From contig OU342823.1 in the NCBI GenBank assembly GCA_910591455.2, positions 18,499,219 through 18,563,218 of the forward strand: 64,000 bases of DNA, in the 5' to 3' direction. Source of the stretch: Pholis gunnellus (Eukaryota; Chordata; Actinopteri; Perciformes; Pholidae). The translations under genes and the position numbers were made by a program. Shown here one piece after another: positions 38,501 through 50,726 of this stretch (position 1 is the first letter of the stretch; every line of letters starts with the position of its first letter). The notes beneath the pieces were generated by a model. That model was not told the origin of the DNA, did not search any database, and worked only from the letters and a program-made list of their open reading frames with translations.

Positions 38501-40843
38501 CCATGGCACTAAAACACGGGGGAGCCGAGGCCTTTAGACGCAAACTGAAAGTGAAAACCCCCAAAAAGTATCTAGAGGTCAAGTCTATAGCCTCAATGGG
38601 AGTCAATGGCAGTACAAAGCAATGACATGGAAGTACATAAAGTGATCAATCCTCTGCGATACCCACCTGGTTACTGGTGCATATCCTGAGACATCTAATC
38701 GATCCAGACTTTTATTTATTTCTATAGTCGCATGGGGGTGTCGTTTCTCTGGTTTGAGAGGAGGGCCGCAAGACAGACACTGATGAGATGATGGTTCGGG
38801 TTTTCTGTAGATTGTCATGACTGTGAATGTCTTTTAAGTGATCTTTTTTTATTTCTTTTGGTCAAGAAGCCAAACTTTGGCTTTGTGACCGCAGGATCAG
38901 GTTGATTCAGACTGGCGACCGCTGTATGAGGTTCAAAAGTAAACAGGAAGGATTGAAAAATACCCCACACGGTTTAAGACAAATCAACTTAGTCTGAGGT
39001 TTGAATACGTGTAGCCATGTAATTAAAGATATAGTTCGTATCTTGCACATGTTGAATGAAGTCGTCAGGATGTCGTCTGCAGGAGCCAGCTCAAATATCC
39101 CATGACCCATCGTATAGGGGGAAATGTAAGTGAAACAGGCTGTTGCAGTATGAAGCTGTTCCCTTTTTAACATTTACACAGATCTTGAGATAACTGCTGC
39201 TTCAGATCCACCTCCAAGACTTAAAAGGCGAAACAGCGGTAACAAAGTGGAAAGTGAAAGGATGAAATGGGAGTTGTGGTGGGAGGAAGGAATGATAAGG
39301 TGAACGAGAGGCCAGAAAATCAAACGAGAGGGTATGGAATAGCACTCAAATATAAGGAAGGAGGGGAGGAGGAAATGGGAGGGAAAGGGAGGAGAGGGGG
39401 GACCAGTGTTCGTTGTTATTGTTCCAGCTTCTGGTGGTGAAGCTGAGTGACCTCAATGACCGGAGGAGAGGCGCTGAGTGGCGGACCGCACCAACAGGCG
39501 GAGGATCGCAAAGGTCGGACCTCACATCTGCCACTAGAGATAAGGAGGTCACAGCAGAGGAAACAAATTCAGCAATCGACCTATTCCACTCAAATGCAAC
39601 GTGAACACCTCAAGACAACATGAAGCCAGACAGACAAGAGAGGATCAAAGAGGAAATGTACAGTGGAGGAGAGATGCTAATATAGCCCAACTTAGGAGCC
39701 ATCGTTGTGGAGGGAGACACATACTGTAGGGATATGTTATTAATGCCACGACAACAGCAAGTTACAGGTCCACTGAAAACACAGCAGGAAGACAGGTTTG
39801 TACCTCGGATCCTCTTCCATCTCACACTGCATGACATATAACACGGAGATGTCTGTGTACAGAACTCCACACCATTTGTGACTTAGCCAACTAGCCATTT
39901 GTTGAATACATTACTACCTGACAGCTCAAACAGATGGTAAGAGTCCGTTTTACGCAGGCTGATTGAAAAGGCAGAATGAGAAGGATTTGTTTGGTTTGTG
40001 GACGAGCAGGTAGAAGCCAACCCCAGATTCACTCTCGTTCTGGAACGAGCTTTATCCGCTTGTCTTGCTTATTTCCGGAGCCTTTTTTTTTAATAGCTCA
40101 GAAACATCCCCAACAGAGCAAAAATAAGAAAATCCAGACAGTGTGCAGGGTTCTCTGTAGAGACACACTTGTAATGGGTCATAAGTGATGATTGAGAGGG
40201 ATTATGTTTGGATGAGACCATATGGTTTTTTCTCACCCGACTCATTCTGCCTTCAATTAAGGGATTTCCCCTGCATGTCATGAAACCAGATGGAGGAGAG
40301 AGGAAGGAGCAAGACCTGAAATCCAACAACCTGCCCCACATAGTGAGCATACATCACCACCGTGTGAAAGAGAGGCGCTGACAGCGTGTGTTAAAGAAAT
40401 ACGATGCTGGGGAGCAGTGTGGGACAGCCAAAGAGAGTTCACAGAGCACAGAACACGGCAGTACAGTGGACACACGCCACGGTTGGGAACAAATCATTTT
40501 CAGGACAGTTAAATTCAAAAAGGGGGAGAAAAACTTCCCTTTACTTGAGTGTCTATTTGTGGCCTGAACCTCCAAGTTTTGGAGCAAAAAAACATCTTTC
40601 TTTCAAGGTTCGTGTCCACAAGGCCACCGTAGTTTAAAGGGACATTTTGGCACATTAAATGTGGACGTCAAATCAGTGTTGATAGTAAATGTAATCAATT
40701 GAAGCAATACATTCCTCCATGAGTGTTATATTGACTCAGAGAGCTGAGTTTGCAGTTTAAACCCCCCCCCCCCCACCACTGTCTGCATCCAGCGGCGTCA
40801 TTTGATTTGACAGAACGTAGTTGGATGCATAGTTGACTGAAAT

Positions 40844-41020
40844 ATGAGCGCTGAGGATGTTCTGGACGAGGACACATTTTACAATGTTTTTGATGAATCA
40901 CATATTCAAGACAAGAGTTCACGGCTGAAGAGATGCAGCAGACAAGAGTCAGGCGACTGCGGCTGCAGCAGAGATCATATGGCGGGAACCTCCAGAACCT
41001 CCAGAACCTCCAGAACCTGA
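40844..41020 (+). other. Unrecognised 58-codon open frame
   Basis: Begins ATG in a good context (A at -3) and reads MSAEDVLDEDTFYNVFDE then SHIQDKSSRLKRCSRQE, with protein-like acidic-to-basic composition, ending in a Thr-Ser-Arg repeat encoded by tandem 9-mers. No upstream acceptor, partner exon or known family was found. It may be a first coding exon, a mobile-element remnant or chance. Confidence 0.2.
40985..41018. repeat. 9-bp tandem repeat (GAACCTCCA)
   Basis: The unit GAACCTCCA is repeated about 3.7 times with no mismatches. Confidence 0.9.
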
Positions 41021-43154
41021 GCTGCTGAGAGCAATGCATCCTGGTACATGTAGGCACTACCGGTACGGCTCTCTTAAGCAGGAGAAATCAGCTTTCTCTG
41101 TCAATACAGTGCACACTGAGGAATGAATTGCTTTAATTGACTACATTTACCATGAGCACTGGTTGGGATTTCCACATTTTAAAAAGGTGTCAGGTGCCAA
41201 AATTTCCCTTCAAGAGAAGTTGTGTGAGAGAAGAGAAGATCTTTACCTGAATTAAGTGCACTGAAAGTGAAATGACCCCAACCTTGATAAACACCCAATC
41301 ACATAAAAGATAGGTTCATATTTGTTTACAATGGAAATCTTAATACAATGCTCACATGACATATATATATATATGGCCAGTGTGACAACAAGAGCAACAA
41401 TTAACTGCACATATGGCACACGAGCATGGTATTAAGACAAGGTGTGAAAATAATAGAAACCTATTCTTTTGCATCCTGATACCTCCATTCAAGTTAACAG
41501 TGGGATGCAGGTTACTGAGAAGAAGAAGAATGTGACACGACAGTATATGTCCCGAGCTGGTATACGGTATAAAGTACCTCACATGTTATGGGACTCTTTT
41601 TTTTCAGATTGGGGCAGCACTGCTGTGAAACGTGAAGGTCGAAAAAACACAAGAAGGGAAGGGGAACATTTTTGTGAGGTGTGATTATGATGAAAAATAA
41701 TAATAATGGTATATATATATATATAATAAACATATTTTCACTTTCAAAATCAATGATATCTTTGCAGACGTACATGCCAACGAATCATTTCTTTAAAGAA
41801 CAGATCAGAGACTGATGTGTTGATACAGCCATGTGCAAAGGTTTGTCATTTGGGCCCAAAATGATTAAAGGACAGTTAAACATTAAAAAGCCAGTTACAC
41901 AAGCCAGTCCAATATCCAGCAAACTGGATCAATTACTGGAACTGATCACTGGTCGATACTAAGCCATTGGATATGCCCTCAATGGGCAATAAAAAAAATA
42001 TAAAGTAACCTTTATAATGGGTCTGTATGTCCGTAGTAATTGGGATTATTTTCTGGTAAGGACTAATAAATCAATGCAGTGCAAAAAAAAAGGAAGTTTA
42101 TAGTTAGTGATGAATCAAAAGAATTGTGATTGGATTCGTGTTTATTTTTAAGATGAGAGGCGGAACCTTTGACGGGTAAATTTGAACGTTTAACAGGAGT
42201 ATTCTCAGATCACATCATTTTGAGATAAAGTGCTTGAACATCACACAGTTAGGAGGCTTATCAATTACACCAGCAAGGCCCAGGACTCATAACACGACCA
42301 GTATTACTGAACATAACCTGATATTATGCGAGAGTCAAAGTCTTGCATTTGCATGTATCTAAGCGTATGTGTAGCAATAAAAGAATGTTTTATCAGGACT
42401 TTTACTTATTCTTTCCATTGTGGTATCGCTACTTTTGCTAAAGAAATTAGAATACTTTTCCAACGATAGGTGGAAGCAGAGCACAGGGTTTAAATGCATC
42501 CGTCTTCTTGTGCCTATTTGATTAGGTAGTAGAGAAACGTGCACACTGCTTAGGACCGGCCAATCAAGTTCACCACGGTAGATCGTCAATAAGCCATGGT
42601 TTAACTGAAGCCATGGTTTTTCACCTGCTCCCTTTTACCGTGTTCATTTGGTGTTGGTGCAAATTCAACACATCCTCCATCTGTTTCACATGAAGTGCTT
42701 CCTGTGGTTAACGGGGCCGTAATCCCTTTACTTCCCTGAAAGGTGTTTCCGGGAAACATCTTCAGGATTAGTGGAGTTTCATTAGCAGCAGCTTAGCTGC
42801 CAACAAAAACGGTCACGTGAGGAAAACACAAGCGAAACGGGAGACGTGGCCTTTAGAGACGCGTGTATTTGTATAAGCAAAGGTCCCAATGCACGGACGC
42901 TCAATAGGGGGATGGATGCAGCATTCAACGTTGACAAGTTAACTGTGCCCTCGACTCCTGAGCCACTTGCTGAAGCATTAGAACATATATTTTGGGGAAC
43001 ATCTCTCGGCATCATTTGCTCCGTGTAGTAGAACCAACCGTAGAATGGGACGGTGGGATTCACTTGACAATGGGGCCGTGTGAGTTGTGTTTGGTCTCCA
43101 CATTTGTGGAGTTTTCTGGCGCTGCACTCATGAATCTCATTCACTACTGCGTGT

Positions 43155-43155
<1 letters not shown>

Positions 43156-43191
<36 letters not shown>
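43156..43191. repeat. (TG)n microsatellite just after the snx16 stop
   Basis: Read in the gene direction it is a (CA)n tract starting three bases after the TAA stop, so it lies in the 3' UTR or, if the alternative donor at the stop is used, at the start of an intron. Confidence 0.92.
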
Positions 43192-43193
<2 letters not shown>

Positions 43194-43194
43194 A

Positions 43195-43523
43195 TTACCC
43201 AGTGTCGTCAAGCACATCCTGATCAGCCTCTGCAGCGGACGACTCCACATCTGCACTGCTCTCGCTGCCCTGAGCCGACAGATCGCACAGAGACTCGGGG
43301 CTCACACACTCGCCACTGGAACGGACATAAACACACAGAACCAGGTGGTTTTTATTGACTTAGTTATTATGTATAATGCTATTTTAGAACGTGCGTGTGG
43401 ACCTCAATGACCACCTCCCTCTGCCTAAGAAGCAGCACATGGTGTGAACCACATGTGCGCCGCTTCTATGTCATTTTTTGTCTTTTGTAGTTTGTACTTT
43501 GTTACAACCCTGATTCCCGTTTC

Positions 43524-43556
<33 letters not shown>

Positions 43557-46500
43557 TACTATGCCTACTGACTTGACATGCTTCTGCAGTAGCAGGAGGG
43601 CTTGCTCCCTCTCCTGCAACCTCCTCTTCAGGGAGGTGATTTCCTTCTGCTTCTCGAGCAGCTCCTTCTGGAGACGATAGTTGCTCTCCTCCAGAGTCTC
43701 ACAGAACGCCTGGAGGGAGGCGGTGACGGAGAAAAGATGAACAGAAAATATTTGCCGGCAGTAGGAACAAGGATTGGCGGGCAAATAAAACACAATAAAG
43801 ACAATAAAAAAAAGTGTATTTCTTTCTGTCTTCTGATCTGCAGTTGGGTGTTTCTTTTCATATCTAATCTAAAATAAAAAAACGTGGTCAAGTAAATATC
43901 TAAGAGTCTAAAGAAAAACTAAGTGTGAACTTTAGAGTAGTCTTGGTTTCTATACATCCTGCTACGGAGAAAACATGGTCGCTTCTCAAAGCTCCTGTAT
44001 CAATGATCAATACTCTTTAAAAAGGCCTTGAAGTGACACGGATAACACATACAGTACACGAGCTAACGTGATGGCACGTGCGTATGCACACTTACTCTGC
44101 TCTCCTCCAGACTATCAAAAGGCCCAGGTGGGTCATCCAGACACAGAAACTCTCTCACTGCCAGGCTGTCGAGGAGAACAAATGAGGTGACATGAATGTG
44201 TGTGTGTGTGGTTGTTGTTGTTAATGAATACAATTAAGAAAATGTAAAAAAAAATTAAGATCAGATGACCACATCGTTTACACAAAAAGGCAAGAATAAA
44301 AGACGCTCTGCATAATCACGTCACATACCAGTTGGCGATGTCCTTGTGTGCCACCAGGTTTTGCAAAAAAGCCTGCAGTCCCAACTGTCTGTCTTCCAGG
44401 AAGTCGCTGTCATAGTTGTCTTTGAACCACCGCTTGGGAGGAAGCGAGAGGCGGAAGCCGGGGAACATCTCCTTCAGCTAGAAGACACACAAACGCACAC
44501 TAATCACATGGTCTCTCTCAATGAGTTAGTTACAGTGAAAGAATACTTTACAGTTGGGGACAAGCAAAGAGAAATGGTACATGCTGCTGCTCCCTGAAGC
44601 ACTCGCTGAGATCAACTAATGAAGTCTGCTGTCCTCCAATCTGTTTCCCTCATCAAATAACCACCTTTTAAAAAAGGTATCACGACTACACATGCAATAC
44701 ACTTACAAGGAAGTTCATCGTTTTTTGTTAAACCAGCCGCACTGTGCGGATGCATAGATCTGTGAAAATAAAAAGCTAAGAGCAGCAAATGAAATCAGCT
44801 TGCCAGATATTTAGCTGGTACCCTTTAGCACTGAGCTCCAGGGGCCCCTCGGTGTGTTCTCTATTGAATGCACGAGTGTAGAGACGGTGCTCAACAGCAA
44901 ATAAGCTGTTCAGTGTGGAGGAAGAGAAATCGCATCATTACACCAAAATGTTACAAAAACCAGGAAGTAACCGGTCCACCGACCAGTCAAAATGCAGTTT
45001 ACATCCATATCTGTGCAAAATCTCATCACTTTATAATTTTATCCTATTAGACATTTTTGTGAAATTGCCATAATTAGCATATTCACTCTTGAGTTATGGC
45101 CAAAAACATGTTCTGCCAGGTCACAGGGACGTTGACGATCGACCACCAAAATCTAACCGGCGCAACGCCTCTGGCCACGGCTGTCGCGGAGGCGTTTCAA
45201 CTGTGTCAAACATGCGTCAACAACTCTGGAGAACCCTGAGGTAAATTACACTGGCATTCTCTGCTCGAGAACCGTTCCCACAGTCTGGGGGAGCAGAGAA
45301 AGAAAGACATTCATTCCCTCTACTGATAACCCTCGCATCAACCTCCTGCCACATTCTGAGATACGACCCCGACGGGAGGAACTGTTGCTTACGCGCCAAA
45401 CCACACAGCTTCTGAAAGTACTGCTCAGTGTGTGTGTGTGTGTGTCTGTGCAATGTTTGACATGAAAACTTGTCAGAATACCGTTACAAATGAACCCCTT
45501 CAGAAATGACCAATTGCTGCCTTTAATAAGAACTAGGGCTGACCTCTTCTGCTCCGTGTCCTGTGCAGACTGCCTCAACTGGAGCCTTCAAAGTGAATCA
45601 CGTCTATTTCCATCTCTTGCCTTTACACCAAATGTAAACCTTGCTCGTGATTTACTAAATCCTCAAAACAGATGTAGGCGGAATAGTGGAAGGCGGAATT
45701 CTTTCATTGCATGTGGTCAACTTTGGGCGATACCGTGTTGAGAAGAGGCCCTGATGTCAGTTTGATCGGCAGGAGGTGGCTTCAGTGTCTTTGTACACAT
45801 TGTTTGTCTTCACTTGGCAGCCCGAGCCTCATGTGCTCAAAACGTACAGTAAATAATGTTGAGTGAGGTTCCACACCACGAAAACCAGCAACGGTTGATT
45901 CCGGCCACACGGTGTGAAGACCGCTCCGCATGCTGAAAAACCGGATCAATCATGTGTTCCATGCCTCGTTTATCTTCATTACGTGTGATTACGTGTGCAT
46001 TGATGGATGCACCCGATGCTGAAACATTTCCTGCTATTTGAACGTGTGAACAATGCGAGGCCTCAAAAATGACAGTAGGTGGACGATAGAAGAGCATTTA
46101 TCGTGGACATTACAGCCGACTTTTGCAGGGAAAAGTCACAAGATCGATAAAAGTCTCCTTACCTCTTGCTCCTAACTAGGGTGATCCCAGTTCCTGTGTG
46201 TCCATTCTTCTTGCCTGGGGTTACTGAATTACTGCATTTCAGTTATAGATTTAATCTGTATTTTACAACCCTATAAAAATAAGTTTTGCTTGTTTGTTGC
46301 AGATATTTAGCGTCATCCTTTTTTTTCTGTTGCGGGCTCCTTTTTTTCATACAGTATTATCACATGGCATCACATCCCCGTCTGCTGGCAATACCCCCCC
46401 CCCCCCTTTATAATCTGTGACAAAACGATCCATCCCGAAACCACGAGAGACCTGTTCCCTAGTTGGCTCGGGCCTGTTGGCCATTTGGGAACAGAAGGCT

Positions 46501-47336
46501 TCTTTGTGTAAGTTTAATCACTTCCACATTGCACTCAAAAACAAAAGAAGGCACGCTGAAAGCAATTCTTTGATGTCATAAACAGCGTCCGCAAGCAGAT
46601 GATCACTAAACGAAGCTTCAGATAGAGATCTGGGACTGCCCGTACTTTGCACACAAAACGTGCGCATGTACATAGAACACACCTTGTCGTTGAGTCTGGA
46701 GAAGTCTGTGTACCTTCTAAAAACAACCCAGCTCTCATCGGGAGTCTTCCTGACCAGGACCTTGAATACCTGCAGCAGAGATAAGACAACACACGTGAAC
46801 TTAAAGCCACATTCTATGAAGTAATTGTTGACATTTGACCTTTACCTATAGCATTTCAAATGTAATCAGAGCACTTAGCTGGAGAGTTGTGCCACAGATA
46901 GACAAGTTCAAAAAGGGTGTCGTGACAAGCCCATTTTCTGCTTTCGTACCGTGAACTTGGCCCTCTCCTCCATGACCTCGTACCCCAGCACAGTGGGGGT
47001 GATGGGCCTCTCCTCATCTTGCTGGCTCCCAGCAGGGTCCGAAATGGAGCGTGGACAGCGGGAGTACTCGATGGAGGGCTCCAGAGTCCCGTTCACCCTG
47101 GCCAGTGTCACGGGGCTGAAGAGGGGCGGCGGCGTCCTGCTCCGACCGCCTATGTCCATGCCGCGGGATTGCCGCCGGGAACCTACTCCTCCGCATCCTC
47201 TTCCGTGGTCCTCCCCGGCCAAGATGCTGGAGACGCTGCCTAGCGACGAGGCTCGCTGCGGCCGCCTGAGCTTGCCGCTACCTGCCGACAAGGCTCTGTC
47301 CATCGGCACGGGGACAGGCACAAAGGGTGACGCCAT
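43195..47336 (-). CDS. snx16: Sorting nexin 16 (6 coding exons, 316 aa)
   Basis: Binds phosphatidylinositol-3-phosphate on endosomes through a PX domain and helps sort cargo between early and late endosomes. Coding exons: 46950-47336, 46683-46769, 44329-44477, 44096-44165, 43573-43709, 43195-43315; phases join and total 951 nt. MASPFVPVPVPMDR matches the SNX16 N terminus; ILGYEVMEERAKFT leads into PX. The PX core reads VLVRKTPDESWVVFRRYTDF, then FPGFRLSLPPKRWF and DRQLGLQAFLQNLVAHKDIA; the RRYTDF arginine and the PPK loop needed for PI3P are intact. A coiled coil follows (ETLEESNYRLQKELLEKQKE, about 236-277). The C terminus is SAAEADQDVLDDTG then TAA at 43195-43197, shorter than the 344-aa human protein, whose homologous motif is SALEVDQDVLDEES followed by about 30 more residues. 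Donor choice for exon 5 (AA|gtcagt) is set by phase. Confidence 0.95.
43524..43555. repeat. (TG)n microsatellite in a snx16 intron
   Basis: Read in the gene direction it is (CA)n, starting about 17 nt downstream of the exon 43573-43709 donor. Confidence 0.92.
44860..45210. repeat. Teleost dispersed repeat fragment in snx16 intron 2
   Basis: Phrases such as CAAAATCTCATCAC, TTGTGAAATTGCCATAATTA and CAACGCCTCTGGCCACGGCTGTCGC... match a repeat type common in fish genomes (its usual end reads GCCTCYGGCCACGGCTRTCGC). The rest of the 2.2-kb intron 44478-46682 shows no genes; it includes a short (TG)n near 45428 and a C-run near 46396. Confidence 0.55.
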
Positions 47337-48777
47337 CTTCCTGAGCTTTGTCCTCCTGCCCCGCCACCGCAGTAGTCAACCAGGCTCTTCACACGGACCT
47401 GGCTTCGCTTCAGTGGAAGCTGTGCAATAATGAAGTGAAGCAGTGGGGGGGGCTGACAACGACTCTGAGTACCCTGCATCAAGAAAAAGAAGAGAATAAT
47501 CCTTATTCGTTTTATTCATCATGATCAAAATGGACTATAAGCCTCCCTAAAAATGGGATCCTTAGATTTTCCCTAAATTTCCACAAATGTAGCCAAAACT
47601 GTCAGCAAACATGATCCTTAAATAAGGGCGCCAGACTGTGAGGGCAGATGAATTATTGACATGAGCCACACATCATTCATAATTCATGGATTTGTGCATT
47701 TTATTTGTAAAATGCATGACGGGAAAAGGCCTGTGAAGATCTGTGGATCATTATAATAGTGAGTCAGATCCTCTTGTCCACTTATTCTCACAGCAGCCCG
47801 ACTGATCCTAGCCGATGCTGCAAAAAGCCGCGATGAGATAAAAGTAAAGAGGAACCTGCAGATATTGATTTCAGCTCAGCCTGAGAGAGACTGTTGGCTA
47901 CCTGTCAAACCTGTTTGGATTAATCCAGCATCAGTGGAGCTTAGGAGGGACCAGCCCTGTTCCTCTGTGTGATTATCTTAATTATACGTTAGTAATACAC
48001 ATTGCAATGGTGGATAGGATGTTAAAATACATATGTAAATGTCAATTTGAGGCCAGAGGACAAAATAAAAAAACAAACAAATGGAAACATTACAGAAGAA
48101 AAGCACAAAGGATGAATTGGTTAAGTTAACAGAATGACACTGGTGATATTTAGGCTGCTTACTCCTGACTATCGTTATTGTGGTGCGTTTAGGAATCATG
48201 TAGGACGAGCTGGGACTAGAGCCAGCATGACTACAAATATCCTGCTTTAACCAACGTCACACTTCTATGTCACGTTTCTTAAGTCAAAGCGGCCAATGAT
48301 GTAGCTAGCGTTTGGTAGGGCAACGTTAGCACGCGAGCTAGCCCGACAGCGGTAGATGACGTCCTTTTACTGAAGAGTACGACCTCGATTAACACAATGT
48401 GGCAATGAACAAATACCGAATAGGAAGTAACCACCACGCAAAACAGCTGCAGCAGCTGCAGCTGTCGTTAGCTAGTTAAGAGTTGCTTACTATTCACATC
48501 GGTAAACAAAGTAGGGTTACTACAAAATAAAGGGCTGCTTATAATATTAGCTGCATGCCGAATGGAGTAGCAATTCCTAATAGTGGGTCAAAAGTTGTCT
48601 TCAATTTTCAACAAGGTATTGCGACAATAATACACAAGGTAACTCTAAATCGACAACAGCCAGCGGAAGACCCTGTGATTCAAGGCTATCACGTTACCCT
48701 CAAGTTAGCTCGTGAGCTAGTTACGGGCAGCCGGTGTGGACAAAGATGACCGCATGATGACAACGAGGTTCGCTTAC
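47337..48777. other. snx16: snx16 intron 1 / 5' UTR interval
   Basis: The sequence between the ATG exon and the first-exon donor shows no coding similarity. The ATG exon must begin somewhere between 47,337 and about 47,480; an acceptor was not fixed. The upstream half contains GCTAGC-type motif clusters. Confidence 0.5.
48295..48730. promoter_or_regulatory. Cluster of GCTAGC / CGTTAGC words near the snx16 promoter
   Basis: Words such as TAGCTAGCG, CAACGTTAGC, GAGCTAGCC, CGTTAGCTAG, GTTAGCTCGTGAGCTAG recur between 48302 and 48722. They match those upstream of wwp1 in this window and are absent from the serpin starts. Confidence 0.55.
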
Positions 48778-48920
48778 CAGGAAGCCAGTATCCGTCCCCT
48801 TCAGAAAATCATTTTTTTAAACGTATAAAGCCCGATGTCTGGTTGTTCTGTCGCTGTTATTCCACTGCACTATCTCCTCCCCTGTCCTGTTCATGTTACC
48901 TCGGTTGAATTCGGTACCAC
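48778..48920 (-). promoter_or_regulatory. snx16: snx16 untranslated first exon and promoter
   Basis: A strong donor (CTTCCTG|gtaagcga on the minus strand) ends an exon at 48778. The upstream sequence has no TATA box. The transcription start is not readable exactly; it probably lies within about 150 bp of the donor. Confidence 0.5.
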
Positions 48921-49739
48921 AACAGTTGCAGTGCGCCAAGATAACCAGGTGGGGGCGCTGCAGCATAAATAATATTGAAATGATGTCAGTATCTGTCTGT
49001 TCTGTGAAGTAGCCTGATGATTCCTTGCTGGATAAAGTCCTAGTCGGACCCAAAATGCGACAAATCCCAACGGTTCATCCCTACAATTTATACTGTTTTT
49101 TTCATAAAATCAAATACATTCAACTCACTCAGATCATAACAATATTTCCTTCCTAAAATGCAAACAATACAACCACAAAGGTGTGCGTGCGCATATAAAA
49201 AAAAATCAAGCAGCCTTATATTTTGTGAGCCACAGGTGAATAGTACCAACATTATATGAGAAATATACACATTTGAAAATGTCTTCAAATATCTGAGAAG
49301 AAACTGCACCTGAATTAATAACCCAGAGATCTTTGTCATTGATGCCAAATAATGTCCCACTGTAGTCAGCATCTCAAGTTGACTTTACCTTTCCAGCCTT
49401 TAACAAAGAACAATGTTAACTCTATTCTGTGATGCCACAACATCAGCACCTGCAATGAGAGCAGGACTTATGAGAAGGAGATTTCTTCATTTCTTTAATT
49501 TCAAACATTCACATGTACTCAAGGATGAACTTTGACAATTTCACACAAATGTGTCACAGTATAAAATGATGACGTGATGACATTTCGACAGACAGGGATG
49601 TAAACTGCAACATGACTGGTCGGTGGAAGCAAACAACCGCGAGGTGGTATTTCTAGTATGGTGTGTGTGTCTGTGGTTAGCAGACTCTCACAAAGCACAC
49701 CCATTGGCATGAGACATGGGCCAAAATCATAATATGGGT
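48921..49739. other. Intergenic region between snx16 and the serpin array
   Basis: About 820 bp of AT-rich sequence between the divergently transcribed snx16 and first serpin gene. I see no genes or recognisable repeats. Confidence 0.5.
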
Positions 49740-49839
49740 GTGTCTTTTACTGATGGGTGTGATTTCTAGATACTTTCTCAAGCTGCAGCCAGCAGCTTGA
49801 GCTTGGGTGTGTCAAATAAAATAACACTAATCAAACAGA

Positions 49840-49902
49840 ACACGTCTTTCTTTCACTGAATCGTTCCCGATCACTTGTTGCCTTGAAGAAGAGTCTCTGT
49901 CA
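49840..49902 (+). other. Untranslated first exon of serpin copy 1
   Basis: The conserved block ending CTCTGTCA|gtaagtac at 49902 occurs again in copy 2 (donor after 58639) and is followed by an intron ending ctgtaacag before the ATG exon (50474). The 5' end is estimated; TATA-like AAATAAAATAAC lies about 30 bp before it. Confidence 0.5.
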
Positions 49903-50478
49903 GTAAGTACAGGATGTGCCTTGTTGTCATTTGATTTTGATGACAAAAGATTACCCTGTTTTAGTAACAGTTCATGACTTTTTACCTAGTTTCCAAAGCT
50001 AACAGTAGTCGAGCGGTGATGAGCAATATCTGTGTGATTTTTACTGGGTTTGGTGACATTTCACTTTTGTTTAAGAATCTGAATCGATTTAGAATAATCA
50101 GTGAGTGAAAAGATTATGGGAAAGGAAGAATGAGGATTTGTCTACACGTGTCTGGAGAAGGGAGAGTATTGTTGGAGGATGCTTTTAGTTCTAAACTAAA
50201 ACTATTACAAAAGTATTTAAAGGAATCCAGAAGCTGCTTATGTTGTACAACTGCAAACGATTTCAGCCAAGAGGCCGAAGACTTGAAATTCATGAAAACC
50301 ATAATATGGATTCAGTAGCGTCTGTGAAACACCACGCATGTCGTCCCTGAGAATCCACGTAAAAAGCGTAAGAATGCAGACTAAGAACTATTCTTGTGGC
50401 TGGAAAAAGTTTTTCAGATAAAAGATATGCTACGGTTTATAGTGCAATGACTAATGCTCCTGCTCTGTAACAGACACA

Positions 50479-50661
50479 ATGACGACATCCACCTCATCCA
50501 AGACATCCAAGGCCAACACCACCTTCTCTCTGGCCTTGTTCAAAAAGCTGAGTGATGAGGACAAGACAGCGAATATCTTCTACTCCCCTTTCAGCATCTC
50601 TTCAGCCCTGGCTATGGTGATGCTGGGGACCGCGGGCAACACAGCCACGCAGATGTCAGAG

Positions 50662-50726
<65 letters not shown>

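Larger units (their letters stand above)
28560..43194. other. Gene-poor interval between agrp2 and snx16 (14.6 kb)
   Basis: I can support no protein gene here. It contains the LINE and repeat fragments listed separately, the inverted repeat at 30609-30671, polypurine stretches around 39240-39410, a C-run at 40762-40775 and short AT repeats. A candidate poly(A) signal for snx16 (minus-strand AATAAA) is at 42141-42146. Frames such as 32171-32635 and 36991-37389 are not recognisable. Part of it could hold regulatory elements for agrp2 or snx16. Confidence 0.5.

Noticed and set aside
46951..47430. 159-codon plus-strand frame opposite snx16 exon 1
   Set aside because: It is the antisense shadow of the snx16 N-terminal exon, which matches the SNX16 family on the minus strand.
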